A stretch of 64,000 nt of DNA, taken from assembly GCF_900115555.1 (NCBI RefSeq), contig NZ_FOWX01000005.1, positions 62,001 to 126,000 on the forward strand, read 5' to 3'. The position numbers were made by a program, and so were the translations under genes. Positions 57,110 through 64,000 of the stretch are shown in pieces. Each line of letters begins with the position of its first letter. The stretch's first letter is position 1. The DNA comes from Pseudomonas borbori. GTDB taxonomy: Bacteria > Pseudomonadota > Gammaproteobacteria > Pseudomonadales > Pseudomonadaceae. The notes under the pieces are model-generated. The model was not told the origin of the DNA, did not search any database, and was given only the letters and a program-made list of their open reading frames with translations.

Positions 57110-59416
57110 ATGGCCCTGTCCCATTCCCTGGGTTTCCCGCGTATCGGTGCCGACCGCGAACTGAAGAAGGCCCTGGAGGCTCACTGGAAAGGTGAGCTGG
57201 ATGAGGCCGGTTTGCAGGCGGTTGGCCGCCAGTTGCGCGCCGCCCACTGGCAGTTGCAGAAGGACGCCGGTATCGACCTGCTACCGGTCGGCGATTTCGC
57301 CTGGTACGACCAGGTACTCACCCACTCGCTGTGCTTCGGCGTGATCCCCGAGCGCTTCCGTCCGCACAGCGGCAAGCCGAGCCTGGAAACCCTGTTCGGC
57401 ATGGCGCGCGGCGTTAGCCACAGCAGTTGCTGCGGCGCTGCCCATGCACAGGAGCTGACCAAGTGGTTCGACACCAACTACCACTACCTGGTCCCCGAGT
57501 TCAGCGCCGACCAGCAGTTCCAGCTGAGCTGGGAACAGCTGTTCGAGGAAGTCGATGAAGCCCATGCGTTGGGGCACACCGTCAAACCGGTACTGATCGG
57601 CCCGCTGACCTACCTGTGGCTGGGCAAGGTCAAGGGCAGCGCCTCTGAAGTTAAGAGCTTTGACCGTCTCGACCTGCTCGAACGGCTGCTGCCGGTGTAC
57701 GGCGAAATCCTCCAGCGCCTGGCCAGCCAGGGTGTGGAGTGGGTGCAGATCGACGAGCCGATCCTCGCGCTGGACCTGCCGCAAGCCTGGAAGAATGCCT
57801 TCGAGCGTGCCTACAACCTGCTGCAGCGCGAGCCCGGCAAAAAGTTGATCGCCACCTACTTCGCCGGCCTGGAAGACAACCTCGGCCTGGCCGCCAACCT
57901 GCCGGTGGATGGCCTGCATATCGACCTGGTCCGCGCACCCGAGCAGTTCCCGAGTATTCTCGACCGCCTGCCGGCGTACAAGGTGCTGTCGCTCGGCGTG
58001 GTCAACGGGCGCAACGTCTGGCGCACCGATCTGCAGCAGGCCCTGAGCATCCTGCAACAGGCGCAGGAGCGGCTGGGCGAGCGCCTGTGGGTGGCGCCGA
58101 GCTGCTCGCTGCTGCACAGCCCGGTCGACCTGAACCCTGAAGACCAGCTGGATAGCGAGCTGAAAAGCTGGCTGGCCTTCGCCGTGCAGAAGTGCGAGGA
58201 AGTCGCCCTGCTGACCACCGCCCTGAATGACCCGCAGAACGCCAAGGTGCAGGCCGCGTTGGCGCAGAGCCGCACCGTGCAGGCCAGCCGCGCGCAGTCG
58301 CCGCGTATCCACAAACCGGCGGTGCAGGCCCGGCTGGCCGCCATCACCGCGGCCGACAGCCAGCGCGCTTCGCCCTTCGCCCTGCGTATCGAGCAGCAGC
58401 GCGCACGCCTGCAACTGCCGGCATTGCCGACCACCACCATCGGCTCCTTCCCGCAGACCGCTTCGATCCGCCTGGCGCGTCAGTCGTTCAAGGCCGGCAA
58501 GTTGTCGCCTGCCGCCTACACCGAGGCCATGCACAGCGAGATTCGCCACGCCGTCGAGGTGCAGGAAAACCTCGGCCTGGACGTGCTGGTGCACGGCGAG
58601 GCCGAGCGCAACGACATGGTCGAGTATTTCGCCGAGCAGCTCGACGGCTATGCCTTCAGCCGTTTCGGCTGGGTGCAGAGCTACGGTTCGCGCTGCGTCA
58701 AACCGGCGCTGATCTTCGGTGACCTGAGCCGGCCGCAGCCGATGACCGTGGAGTGGATCCGCTACGCCCAGACCCTCACCAGCAAGGTGATGAAGGGCAT
58801 GCTGACCGGCCCGGTGACCATGCTGATGTGGTCCTTCCCGCGCGACGACATTTCCCGCGAGCAGCAGGCGCGTCAGCTGGCCCTGGCGATTCGTGACGAG
58901 GTGCTGGACCTGGAGGCCGCCGGGATCAAGATCATCCAGATCGACGAAGCGGCCTTCCGCGAAGGCTTGCCGCTGCGCCAGGCCGGGTGGCAGGACTACC
59001 TGGCCTGGGCCACCGAGGCCTTCCGCCTGTGCGCCTCGGGTGTGCGCGACGAAACCCAGATCCACACCCACATGTGCTACAGCGAGTTCAACGACGTGAT
59101 CGAGTCCATCGCCGCCATGGATGCCGATGTCATCACCATCGAGACCTCGCGTTCGGACATGCAGCTGCTGGAGGCCTTCGAGCGCTTCGACTACCCCAAC
59201 GACATCGGGCCCGGGGTCTACGACATCCACTCGCCGCGGGTACCGGACAGCAGCGAGATGGTCAAGCTGCTGCGCAAGGCGGCGCGGCGCATCCCCGCCG
59301 AACGCCTGTGGGTCAACCCGGACTGCGGCCTGAAGACCCGCGCCTGGCCGGAAACCGAGGCGGCGCTGGTCAACATGGTGGCGGCGGCGCGGCAGTTGCG
59401 CGGCGAACTGGCCTAG
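57110..59416 (+). CDS. metE: cobalamin-independent methionine synthase
   Basis: 768 residues, transfers the methyl of 5-methyltetrahydropteroyl-triglutamate to homocysteine. N-terminal domain begins [21 protein letters not shown]-terminal catalytic domain starts at [10 protein letters not shown]. Zinc ligands are visible in the usual places: His and Cys in [10 protein letters not shown], a Glu in the preceding strand region ([13 protein letters not shown]), and Cys in [13 protein letters not shown] lies nine bases before ATG 57110. Divergent from metR with a candidate MetR box between. No cobalamin or SAM riboswitch is seen. Confidence 0.97.
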   Translation: MALSHSLGFPRIGADRELKKALEAHWKGELDEAGLQAVGRQLRAAHWQLQKDAGIDLLPVGDFAWYDQVLTHSLCFGVIPERFRPHSGKPSLETLFGMARGVSHSSCCGAAHAQELTKWFDTNYHYLVPEFSADQQFQLSWEQLFEEVDEAHALGHTVKPVLIGPLTYLWLGKVKGSASEVKSFDRLDLLERLLPVYGEILQRLASQGVEWVQIDEPILALDLPQAWKNAFERAYNLLQREPGKKLIATYFAGLEDNLGLAANLPVDGLHIDLVRAPEQFPSILDRLPAYKVLSLGVVNGRNVWRTDLQQALSILQQAQERLGERLWVAPSCSLLHSPVDLNPEDQLDSELKSWLAFAVQKCEEVALLTTALNDPQNAKVQAALAQSRTVQASRAQSPRIHKPAVQARLAAITAADSQRASPFALRIEQQRARLQLPALPTTTIGSFPQTASIRLARQSFKAGKLSPAAYTEAMHSEIRHAVEVQENLGLDVLVHGEAERNDMVEYFAEQLDGYAFSRFGWVQSYGSRCVKPALIFGDLSRPQPMTVEWIRYAQTLTSKVMKGMLTGPVTMLMWSFPRDDISREQQARQLALAIRDEVLDLEAAGIKIIQIDEAAFREGLPLRQAGWQDYLAWATEAFRLCASGVRDETQIHTHMCYSEFNDVIESIAAMDADVITIETSRSDMQLLEAFERFDYPNDIGPGVYDIHSPRVPDSSEMVKLLRKAARRIPAERLWVNPDCGLKTRAWPETEAALVNMVAAARQLRGELA

Positions 59417-59654
59417 TGTCGCGTCACAGATCAACCTGCGGTTAAACGGCCTCTCGTAGGGTGGGTTAGGCGCATGCCGCCGATAGTGATGATCCAGCAA
59501 GATCCGCTGCGCCGTAACCCACCACCGGCGCAATACGGGAGATCGCTTGGTGGGTTACGCGGCGCGCCACGATCGCGGAGCCTGATCGCTCTGCGCTTGG
59601 CGCCGCTAACCCACCCTACGGAACTACGACACTTCATGGTTGACGCGACACTAG
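59413..59654. mobile_element. MITE-like element with 14-bp terminal inverted repeats
   Basis: CTAGTGTCGCGTCA (59413-59426, overlapping the metE stop) and TGACGCGACACTAG (59641-59654) are perfect inverted repeats bounding 242 bases without a gene. Inside are nested arms CGTAGGGTGGGTTAG (59455-59469) / CTAACCCACCCTACG (59606-59620) and CGTAACCCACC (59513-59523) / GGTGGGTTACG (59550-59560), which make two hairpin units. No obvious target duplication found. Confidence 0.65.
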
Positions 59655-59671
59655 CGGCTGGCAGCATGAAC

Positions 59672-59697
59672 AAGGCGACCCACGGGTCGCCTTTTTT
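59672..59697 (+). terminator. intrinsic terminator of metE
   Basis: GGCGACCC / GGGTCGCC stem with a two-base loop and six T residues. It lies beyond the MITE-like element, 256 bases after metE, suggesting that the element was inserted between the gene and its terminator. Confidence 0.85.
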
Positions 59698-59723
59698 GTC
59701 TCATGCCACGGCTGGCGCGGCCT

Positions 59724-60662
59724 TCAGCCGTGATTGGCGGTGCGCGAGCAGGTCGCCAGGTCCTCGAGGAAGGCGCGCAGGATCGGCGGCGGGGCCAGTC
59801 CGCGCCGGCTGATCACGTCGAATGGCGACATCAGTTGCAATTGGTTTGTCGCCAGTTGGCGCATGTCGTCGCTCTTCACCCACTGCGCGGCGAAGTGCAC
59901 TGGCAGGAAGCCGAGGTAAGCGCCGGAGATGATCAGGATGGCCAGGGCCTCGATGTTGTCCACCGTCGCCGCGGCCTTGCTCGCGCCCAGTTGCTCCAGA
60001 TCGTAGTGCTGCATGTAGCCGCGGGCGACGATGCGACTCGCGCGGATTTCCTCGAGCAGCCTGGCGCCCTCGGTCTGGCTGGCAAAGAGCGGGTGGCGGC
60101 GACCGCAATACAGGCCCAGCGCCTCCTGGTAGAGCGCCGAGTACGACAGCCCGGGCACATGGATGGGGAAGTGCCCCACGGCCAGGTGCAGGCGACCGTC
60201 GAGCACGCGCTCCTCCAGTTCCGCCGGCGAACCGATATAGACGTTGAGATGCACGTCATGGCCGCGGGAGACGAAGCGCTGGGTGGTGCGCGGGATCGGC
60301 GAATCGGGGTCGGTGATGGTGGTGTCGATGATGCCCAGGTTGAGCTGGCCGCTGATGTGCTGCTTGAGCACGTCGGCGTCCAGGCAGAAGTTCTCCACCG
60401 CCGCGAGCAGGCGCAGGGTCGCCTCATGCACCGCCACGCCTTGCTCGGTCAGGTGAAAGCCGCTGCGCCCGCGCTGGCAGAGTTTGACCCCGAGCCGGGT
60501 TTCCAGATGGGACATCTGTTCGCTGATGGTCGACTGGCCGGCATTGAGCGCCGCCTGGGCCGCGGAAAAGCCCCCGCACTTGACGATAGTGGCGAAGACC
60601 CTGAGCAGTTTCAGGTCGACATCGTGCAGCTGGATCACCCAGACCTCCGGTTCGCGATACAT
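59724..60662 (-). CDS. LysR-family regulator of the ureohydrolase-TRAP operon
   Basis: 312 residues from ATG 60660-60662; a longer start at 60722 is possible. Helix-turn-helix: LLRVFATIVKCGGFSAAQAA then LNAGQSTISEQMSHLETRLG; the remainder is the effector domain (LNLGIIDTTITDPDSPIPRT). Divergent from the ureohydrolase, 129 bases between the start codons. In P. aeruginosa, the guanidinobutyrase and guanidinopropionase genes also lie next to LysR regulators (GbuR, GpuR), so a guanidino acid is the likely inducer (inference). Confidence 0.9.
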   Translation of the reverse strand: MYREPEVWVIQLHDVDLKLLRVFATIVKCGGFSAAQAALNAGQSTISEQMSHLETRLGVKLCQRGRSGFHLTEQGVAVHEATLRLLAAVENFCLDADVLKQHISGQLNLGIIDTTITDPDSPIPRTTQRFVSRGHDVHLNVYIGSPAELEERVLDGRLHLAVGHFPIHVPGLSYSALYQEALGLYCGRRHPLFASQTEGARLLEEIRASRIVARGYMQHYDLEQLGASKAAATVDNIEALAILIISGAYLGFLPVHFAAQWVKSDDMRQLATNQLQLMSPFDVISRRGLAPPPILRAFLEDLATCSRTANHG

Positions 60663-60684
60663 CGGAAACGCCGATATGAGTATC
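60656..60684. promoter_or_regulatory. candidate LysR operator
   Basis: ATCGG-aaacg-CCGAT (60661-60675) flanked by GATAC (60656-60660) and GTATC (60680-60684). It overlaps the short lysR start codon, so either the dyad is chance or the regulator starts upstream. Confidence 0.35.
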
Positions 60685-60791
60685 TGAAGTTGCGCATTTT
60701 TTCCAGAAAAAACTGCGCCCATAGTCACTCCAACGGCGAATGCCTAGCCGCTTCGCCCCTCGCCAAGAACAAGAGTTGGAGACGCCTGAAC

Positions 60792-61766
60792 ATGTCGAAC
60801 AACAGTTACGAATCCGGTCGCCTGAACCTGCCATTCGTGGGTCATTGCACCTTCGCCAAATCGCCGGTCTGTACCGACTGGGATGCGCTGAATGCCGATG
60901 TGGCGATCCTCGGCGCGCCCAACGACATGGGCACCCAGTGGCGCTCCGGCGCACGCTTCGGACCGCGCGGCATTCGCGAGGCTTCGACCCTGTTCTCCTT
61001 CGGCCACGCGGGCGCCTACGATCACGAAGACGACGTCATGTACCTGACTGCTTCCGATGTGCGCATGGTCGACGTCGGCGATGCCGACATCGTGCACACC
61101 GATATGGTGGCGAGCAACGCCAACACCGAGTACGCCGTGCGCAAGATTCTCGAGGCTGGCGCCATGCCGGTAGTGCTGGGCGGCGATCATTCTGTGCATG
61201 CTCCGGTGATCAAGGCCTTCGAGGGGCGCGGGCCTATCCATATCCTCCATATCGATGCCCACCTGGATTTCGTCGATGAGCGCCATGGCGTGCGCTATGG
61301 TCACGGCAGCCCGCTGCGTCGGGCCTCGGAGATGAACCACATCATCGGTATGACCCAGTTGGGCATCCGCAACGTCTCGTCCTCCAACCGCGACGATTAC
61401 GACGCCGCGCGCAGTGCCGGCTCGAATATCTTGTCGGTGCGCGACGTACGTCGCCTCGGCGCCCAGGGCGTACTCGATTTGATTCCCAGCGGCGTGCCCT
61501 ACTACATTACCATCGACATTGACGGCTTCGATCCATCCATTGCGCCGGGCACCGGCACTCCGAGCCATGGCGGTTTCCTCTATTACGAAGTGCTCGAGAT
61601 CATCCAGCTGCTGGCCAAGCGCAGCCGGGGCAATATCGTCGGCATGGACCTGGTCGAGGTGGCGCCGGCCTATGATCCTACCGGGATGACCTCGATCCTG
61701 GCCGCGCAGCTGCTATTGAATAGCATCGGCTTTATTTTTCATGAGCGTAACAAGGCAAAAGAGTAA
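60792..61766 (+). CDS. ureohydrolase (agmatinase/guanidinobutyrase/guanidinopropionase family)
   Basis: 324 residues, Mn-dependent hydrolase that releases urea from a guanidino compound. Metal ligands are all present: His133 in GGDHSVH, Asp155, His157 and Asp159 in HIDAHLDFVDE, Asp242 and Asp244 in the region IDIDGFDP. The substrate loop and EVAPAYDPTG also match. Among Pseudomonas paralogues (SpeB, GbuA, GpuA) the exact one cannot be told by eye; the neighbouring TRAP uptake system argues for an anionic or zwitterionic guanidino acid and against agmatine. GGAG precedes ATG 60792. Confidence 0.9.
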   Translation: MSNNSYESGRLNLPFVGHCTFAKSPVCTDWDALNADVAILGAPNDMGTQWRSGARFGPRGIREASTLFSFGHAGAYDHEDDVMYLTASDVRMVDVGDADIVHTDMVASNANTEYAVRKILEAGAMPVVLGGDHSVHAPVIKAFEGRGPIHILHIDAHLDFVDERHGVRYGHGSPLRRASEMNHIIGMTQLGIRNVSSSNRDDYDAARSAGSNILSVRDVRRLGAQGVLDLIPSGVPYYITIDIDGFDPSIAPGTGTPSHGGFLYYEVLEIIQLLAKRSRGNIVGMDLVEVAPAYDPTGMTSILAAQLLLNSIGFIFHERNKAKE

Positions 61767-61825
61767 CAATCACGTTAGAACGGCTATCCAGAACAATTAC
61801 AACATCTGCGTACCGGAGAAAAACC

Positions 61826-62845
61826 ATGACTCATTTAAGAACATTGTTGGGTGCTGCTGCGTTGCTGCTGGCAAGTTCCGGCAGCTTTGCGGCCGAAGTG
61901 TGGAAATACGCGATTGAGGAACCGCCCGAGTCCTTGATGGATGTCTACGCCAAGGAGTTCAAGAGCCGCATTGAACAGGCGAGCCAGGGTGAAATTGAAG
62001 TCAAGATCTACTACCTGGGGCAGCTGGGAACCTCGACTGAAATGGTTGAGCAGACGGCTGACGGTGCGGTCAATTTCGTCAACGTCGCAGTGGGCGCATT
62101 GGGCACCTTGGTGCCGGAGTCCCAAGTATTCTTGATGAACTATGTGCTGCCGGACAACCCCTCGGCCATAACCCAGCTGCTCAGTTCAGAGAGTCTTTTG
62201 CGTGGCGATCTGGGCACGGCTTTCGAGGAAAAGGGCTTGAGATTGCAGGCGCTGTTCTCCGAGGGACCACAGGTTTGGACTACGAATCGTCTGGTGCGCA
62301 GTCCTGCTGATTTGAAAGGTTTCAAGATGCGCGTCATGGTTTCGCCAGTGTTACTCGATGCCTACTCTGATTTGGGGGCGAGTCCGACGCCGATGCCGTT
62401 TGGCGAAGTCTACGGTGGCCTGCAGTTGAAGCAGATCGACGGGCAAACCAACCCGGTGCCAGCCATCCAGGAAATGAAGTTTTACGAAGTAACCGATTTC
62501 ATGATCTGGGCCGGAGAGCAGGAGCTGGTGACGGCGATCATGGCTGGTGATGATTGGTATCAGAATCTTTCGCCGCAGCGGCAAAGTCTGATTGACGAGA
62601 CCATAAGCGGCATGAATGGCTATATCGCTGAAGCGGTGCAGCAATACAACGCCGAGCGTTTGCAGGCCATCCAATCGGCCAAGCCTAGCATGCAGATGGT
62701 GCAGTTGAGCGAAGCCGAGCGGGAAGTGTTTCGCCAAGCCAGCCAGAAAACCCATGAGAAAGTTGGAGAGCATATCGGCGTGCGCGGCAAAAAGCTGCTT
62801 GCCTCGATCCTGCAAGAGGTCGCGAAAGGAGAAAACGCTAATTAG
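61826..62845 (+). CDS. TRAP transporter substrate-binding protein (DctP type)
   Basis: 339 residues. Signal peptide (about 1-22, ending GSFA-AE). DctP-fold motifs: YYLGQLGTSTEMVEQTADGA, QVWTTNRLVRSPADLKGFKM followed by RVMVS, in which the Arg is the usual carboxylate anchor, and TPMPFGEVYGGLQLKQIDGQ then TNP. It should capture a carboxylate-bearing solute in the periplasm. CCGGAGAA precedes ATG 61826. Base composition is visibly less GC-rich than in the flanking genes. Confidence 0.92.
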   Translation: MTHLRTLLGAAALLLASSGSFAAEVWKYAIEEPPESLMDVYAKEFKSRIEQASQGEIEVKIYYLGQLGTSTEMVEQTADGAVNFVNVAVGALGTLVPESQVFLMNYVLPDNPSAITQLLSSESLLRGDLGTAFEEKGLRLQALFSEGPQVWTTNRLVRSPADLKGFKMRVMVSPVLLDAYSDLGASPTPMPFGEVYGGLQLKQIDGQTNPVPAIQEMKFYEVTDFMIWAGEQELVTAIMAGDDWYQNLSPQRQSLIDETISGMNGYIAEAVQQYNAERLQAIQSAKPSMQMVQLSEAEREVFRQASQKTHEKVGEHIGVRGKKLLASILQEVAKGENAN

Positions 62846-62855
62846 GGTGTCGCAG

Positions 62856-62889
62856 CCTACAGTCAGGCACGCGCCGGTTTGGCTGTAGG
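62856..62889 (+). other. hairpin between the TRAP dctP- and dctQ-type genes
   Basis: CCTACAG (62856-62862) and CTGTAGG (62883-62889) form a 7-bp stem with a 20-base loop; no T-run. It may protect or reduce the transcript so that the binding protein is made in excess over the membrane subunits. Confidence 0.45.
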
Positions 62890-62926
62890 TGCCCGATCAA
62901 TTTAAGACGCCGCAATAGAGGCAACT

Positions 62927-63583
62927 ATGTACAAGAATAAGATGTCGCCTGTAAATCATGTTCTTATTGGTCTGGATTGCTTGCTTGGTAGAGTTGAAAG
63001 TGCGGTTCTGGGAATGGCAATACTGGCTTTGGCGGCCTTTGCTTGCGCCAATGTTTTCGGGCGATTCGTGTTCAGTGAGAGCATCTATTTCGTCGAGGAG
63101 CTCAATGAGTTCCTGATGGTGCTGATTACCTTCTTCGGGCTTGGTTACGTCACTCGCAATGGGCGACATATCCGGATGACGGCCATTTATGATCAGCTTC
63201 CGGCCGTTACCAAGAAAGCGCTGATGATAGTGATTGCCCTGGTGACGGCTGGCATCATGTTTGCCTTGGCCTATTTCGCCATCGAATACGTCGCCAAGAC
63301 CGCCAGTCGCGGGCGGTTGACGCCGGCGTTGAAAGTCCCGCTGTACCTCGCCTATGTTCCGGTGGTGCTGGGCTTCGTGATTACCGGCGTCCAGTATCTG
63401 CTGACTGCCTGGCGTAACCTCGATTTTACCGATCCCGATGTTTATGTCTCCTACAGAACGCGTGATGAATACGAGGCGGTAGAGCTCGCCGATTCGTCTG
63501 TGATGGACGATGCGGGACGCGATAAGCATAGTCCGCAACCCTGTAACGATGCGCGTGACGCAGTGCTCAAGGAGGTCAAGTAA
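62927..63583 (+). CDS. TRAP transporter small membrane subunit (DctQ type)
   Basis: 218 residues, four membrane helices. VLGMAILALAAFACANVFGR is helix 1, FVFSESIYFVEELNEFLMVL the conserved region leading into helix 2, then YVTRNGRHIRMTAIYDQLP, typical for DctQ. The C-terminal ~40 residues are a soluble acidic tail. One base overlaps the next start (TAATG). Codons near the start are AT-rich for this genome. Confidence 0.9.
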   Translation: MYKNKMSPVNHVLIGLDCLLGRVESAVLGMAILALAAFACANVFGRFVFSESIYFVEELNEFLMVLITFFGLGYVTRNGRHIRMTAIYDQLPAVTKKALMIVIALVTAGIMFALAYFAIEYVAKTASRGRLTPALKVPLYLAYVPVVLGFVITGVQYLLTAWRNLDFTDPDVYVSYRTRDEYEAVELADSSVMDDAGRDKHSPQPCNDARDAVLKEVK

Positions 63584-64000
63584 TGACTGCCTTAATGCTG
63601 ATCATTATGGTCATTTTTCTGCTGGCAGGGTTTCCCATGATGGTGCCGCTACTGGGCGCTACACTGGGTGCTTTTATATTCTATTTGCCTGACTTGAGTC
63701 CGCAGCTGATTATTCAACAGATGATCGGCGGAGTAAAACCGGCATCACTGATCGCCATACCGATGTTCATGTTCGCCGCTGACGTCATTACCAAGGGGCA
63801 TTCGGCCGATCGCCTGCTCGACCTGGTGCTGAGGTTTGTCGGTCACCAACGGGGCGGCTTGGCGGTGGCGGTGGTTAACGCCTGTGGCATGTTCGGCGCG
63901 GTTTCCGGTTCGACCCAAGCCACAGTAGTGGCGATCGGCTCGCCTATGCGCACGAAAATGCTCCAGGCCGGCTATAGCGACAGCTTCACCATCGCCCTGG
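63583..64000 (+). CDS. TRAP transporter large membrane subunit (DctM type), partial
   Basis: First 139 codons; the gene runs off the right edge. LLAGFPMMVPLLGATLGAFI, LIAIPMFMFAADVITKGHSA and GGLAVAVVNACGMFGAVSGS with TQATVVAIG are classical DctM motifs around the sodium sites. Start ATG 63583 overlaps the DctQ stop, with AAGGAGG eight bases upstream. Confidence 0.92.
   Translation, partial: MTALMLIIMVIFLLAGFPMMVPLLGATLGAFIFYLPDLSPQLIIQQMIGGVKPASLIAIPMFMFAADVITKGHSADRLLDLVLRFVGHQRGGLAVAVVNACGMFGAVSGSTQATVVAIGSPMRTKMLQAGYSDSFTIAL

Overview
The window is a GC-rich chromosomal segment from a gammaproteobacterium that is most likely a Pseudomonas. The evidence is a short bifunctional PutA without the ribbon-helix-helix domain followed by PutP, a divergent MetR/MetE pair, a YgiM-type SH3 protein, and several families of short intergenic hairpin repeats. 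No rRNA, tRNA, phage, complete IS or CRISPR array is visible. The species cannot be fixed from the sequence alone.

Layout. 1-129 is the 3' end of gdhA. 0.58-9 kb holds a chemoreceptor, a minus-strand signalling operon (receptor-like MCP, membrane-anchored NIT-like protein, EAL phosphodiesterase), an SH3/YgiM protein, an orphan HicA-like protein, a DUF2905 protein and an orphan periplasmic binding protein. 9.2-14.2 kb is putA-putP. 14.5-16.2 kb has a GYD-domain protein and a cysteine-less peroxiredoxin fused to a 2-oxoglutarate dioxygenase.

16.4-30.9 kb is the most unusual part. It contains a LysR regulator, two BCCT osmolyte transporters, and a tight plus-strand operon encoding a Rieske oxygenase, an aldehyde dehydrogenase, a rubredoxin/rubredoxin-reductase fusion, a DAO-type flavoprotein, a cupin, an MFS transporter and an M24-family protein. 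The M24 protein keeps every metal ligand and the catalytic Asp/Tyr known from the DMSP lyase DddP. A thiol-dioxygenase-like cupin follows the second BCCT gene. Two copies of an identical-arm operator (GATTGAT-N11-ATTAATC, a T-N11-A LysR-type box) lie in the two BCCT promoter regions and nowhere else that I found. I read this as a regulon for import and oxidative breakdown of a methylated onium osmolyte, either a sulfonium such as DMSP or a quaternary ammonium. The substrate is inferred.

31-39 kb carries assorted genes: DUF2132, an atypical class A PBP, a methyltransferase, a VOC protein, a YeaE-like aldo/keto reductase, two flavin split-barrel proteins (one with GAF) and a small heme-copper-oxidase-like membrane protein. 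39.4-44.4 kb is a TetR-MFP-RND efflux operon with two palindromic operators. 44.8-45.5 kb is a 1-Cys peroxiredoxin. 45.7-55.8 kb is a copper/silver island: a secreted Cys-rich protein behind a perfect Anr/FNR box, CusCBA with a CusF-like domain fused to CusB, and on the other strand a DUF2933 protein, a CopA ATPase and a Met-rich periplasmic protein. 56-59.4 kb is metR/metE. 59.7-64 kb is a LysR regulator divergent from a ureohydrolase and a TRAP transporter, cut by the window end, probably for uptake and hydrolysis of a guanidino acid.
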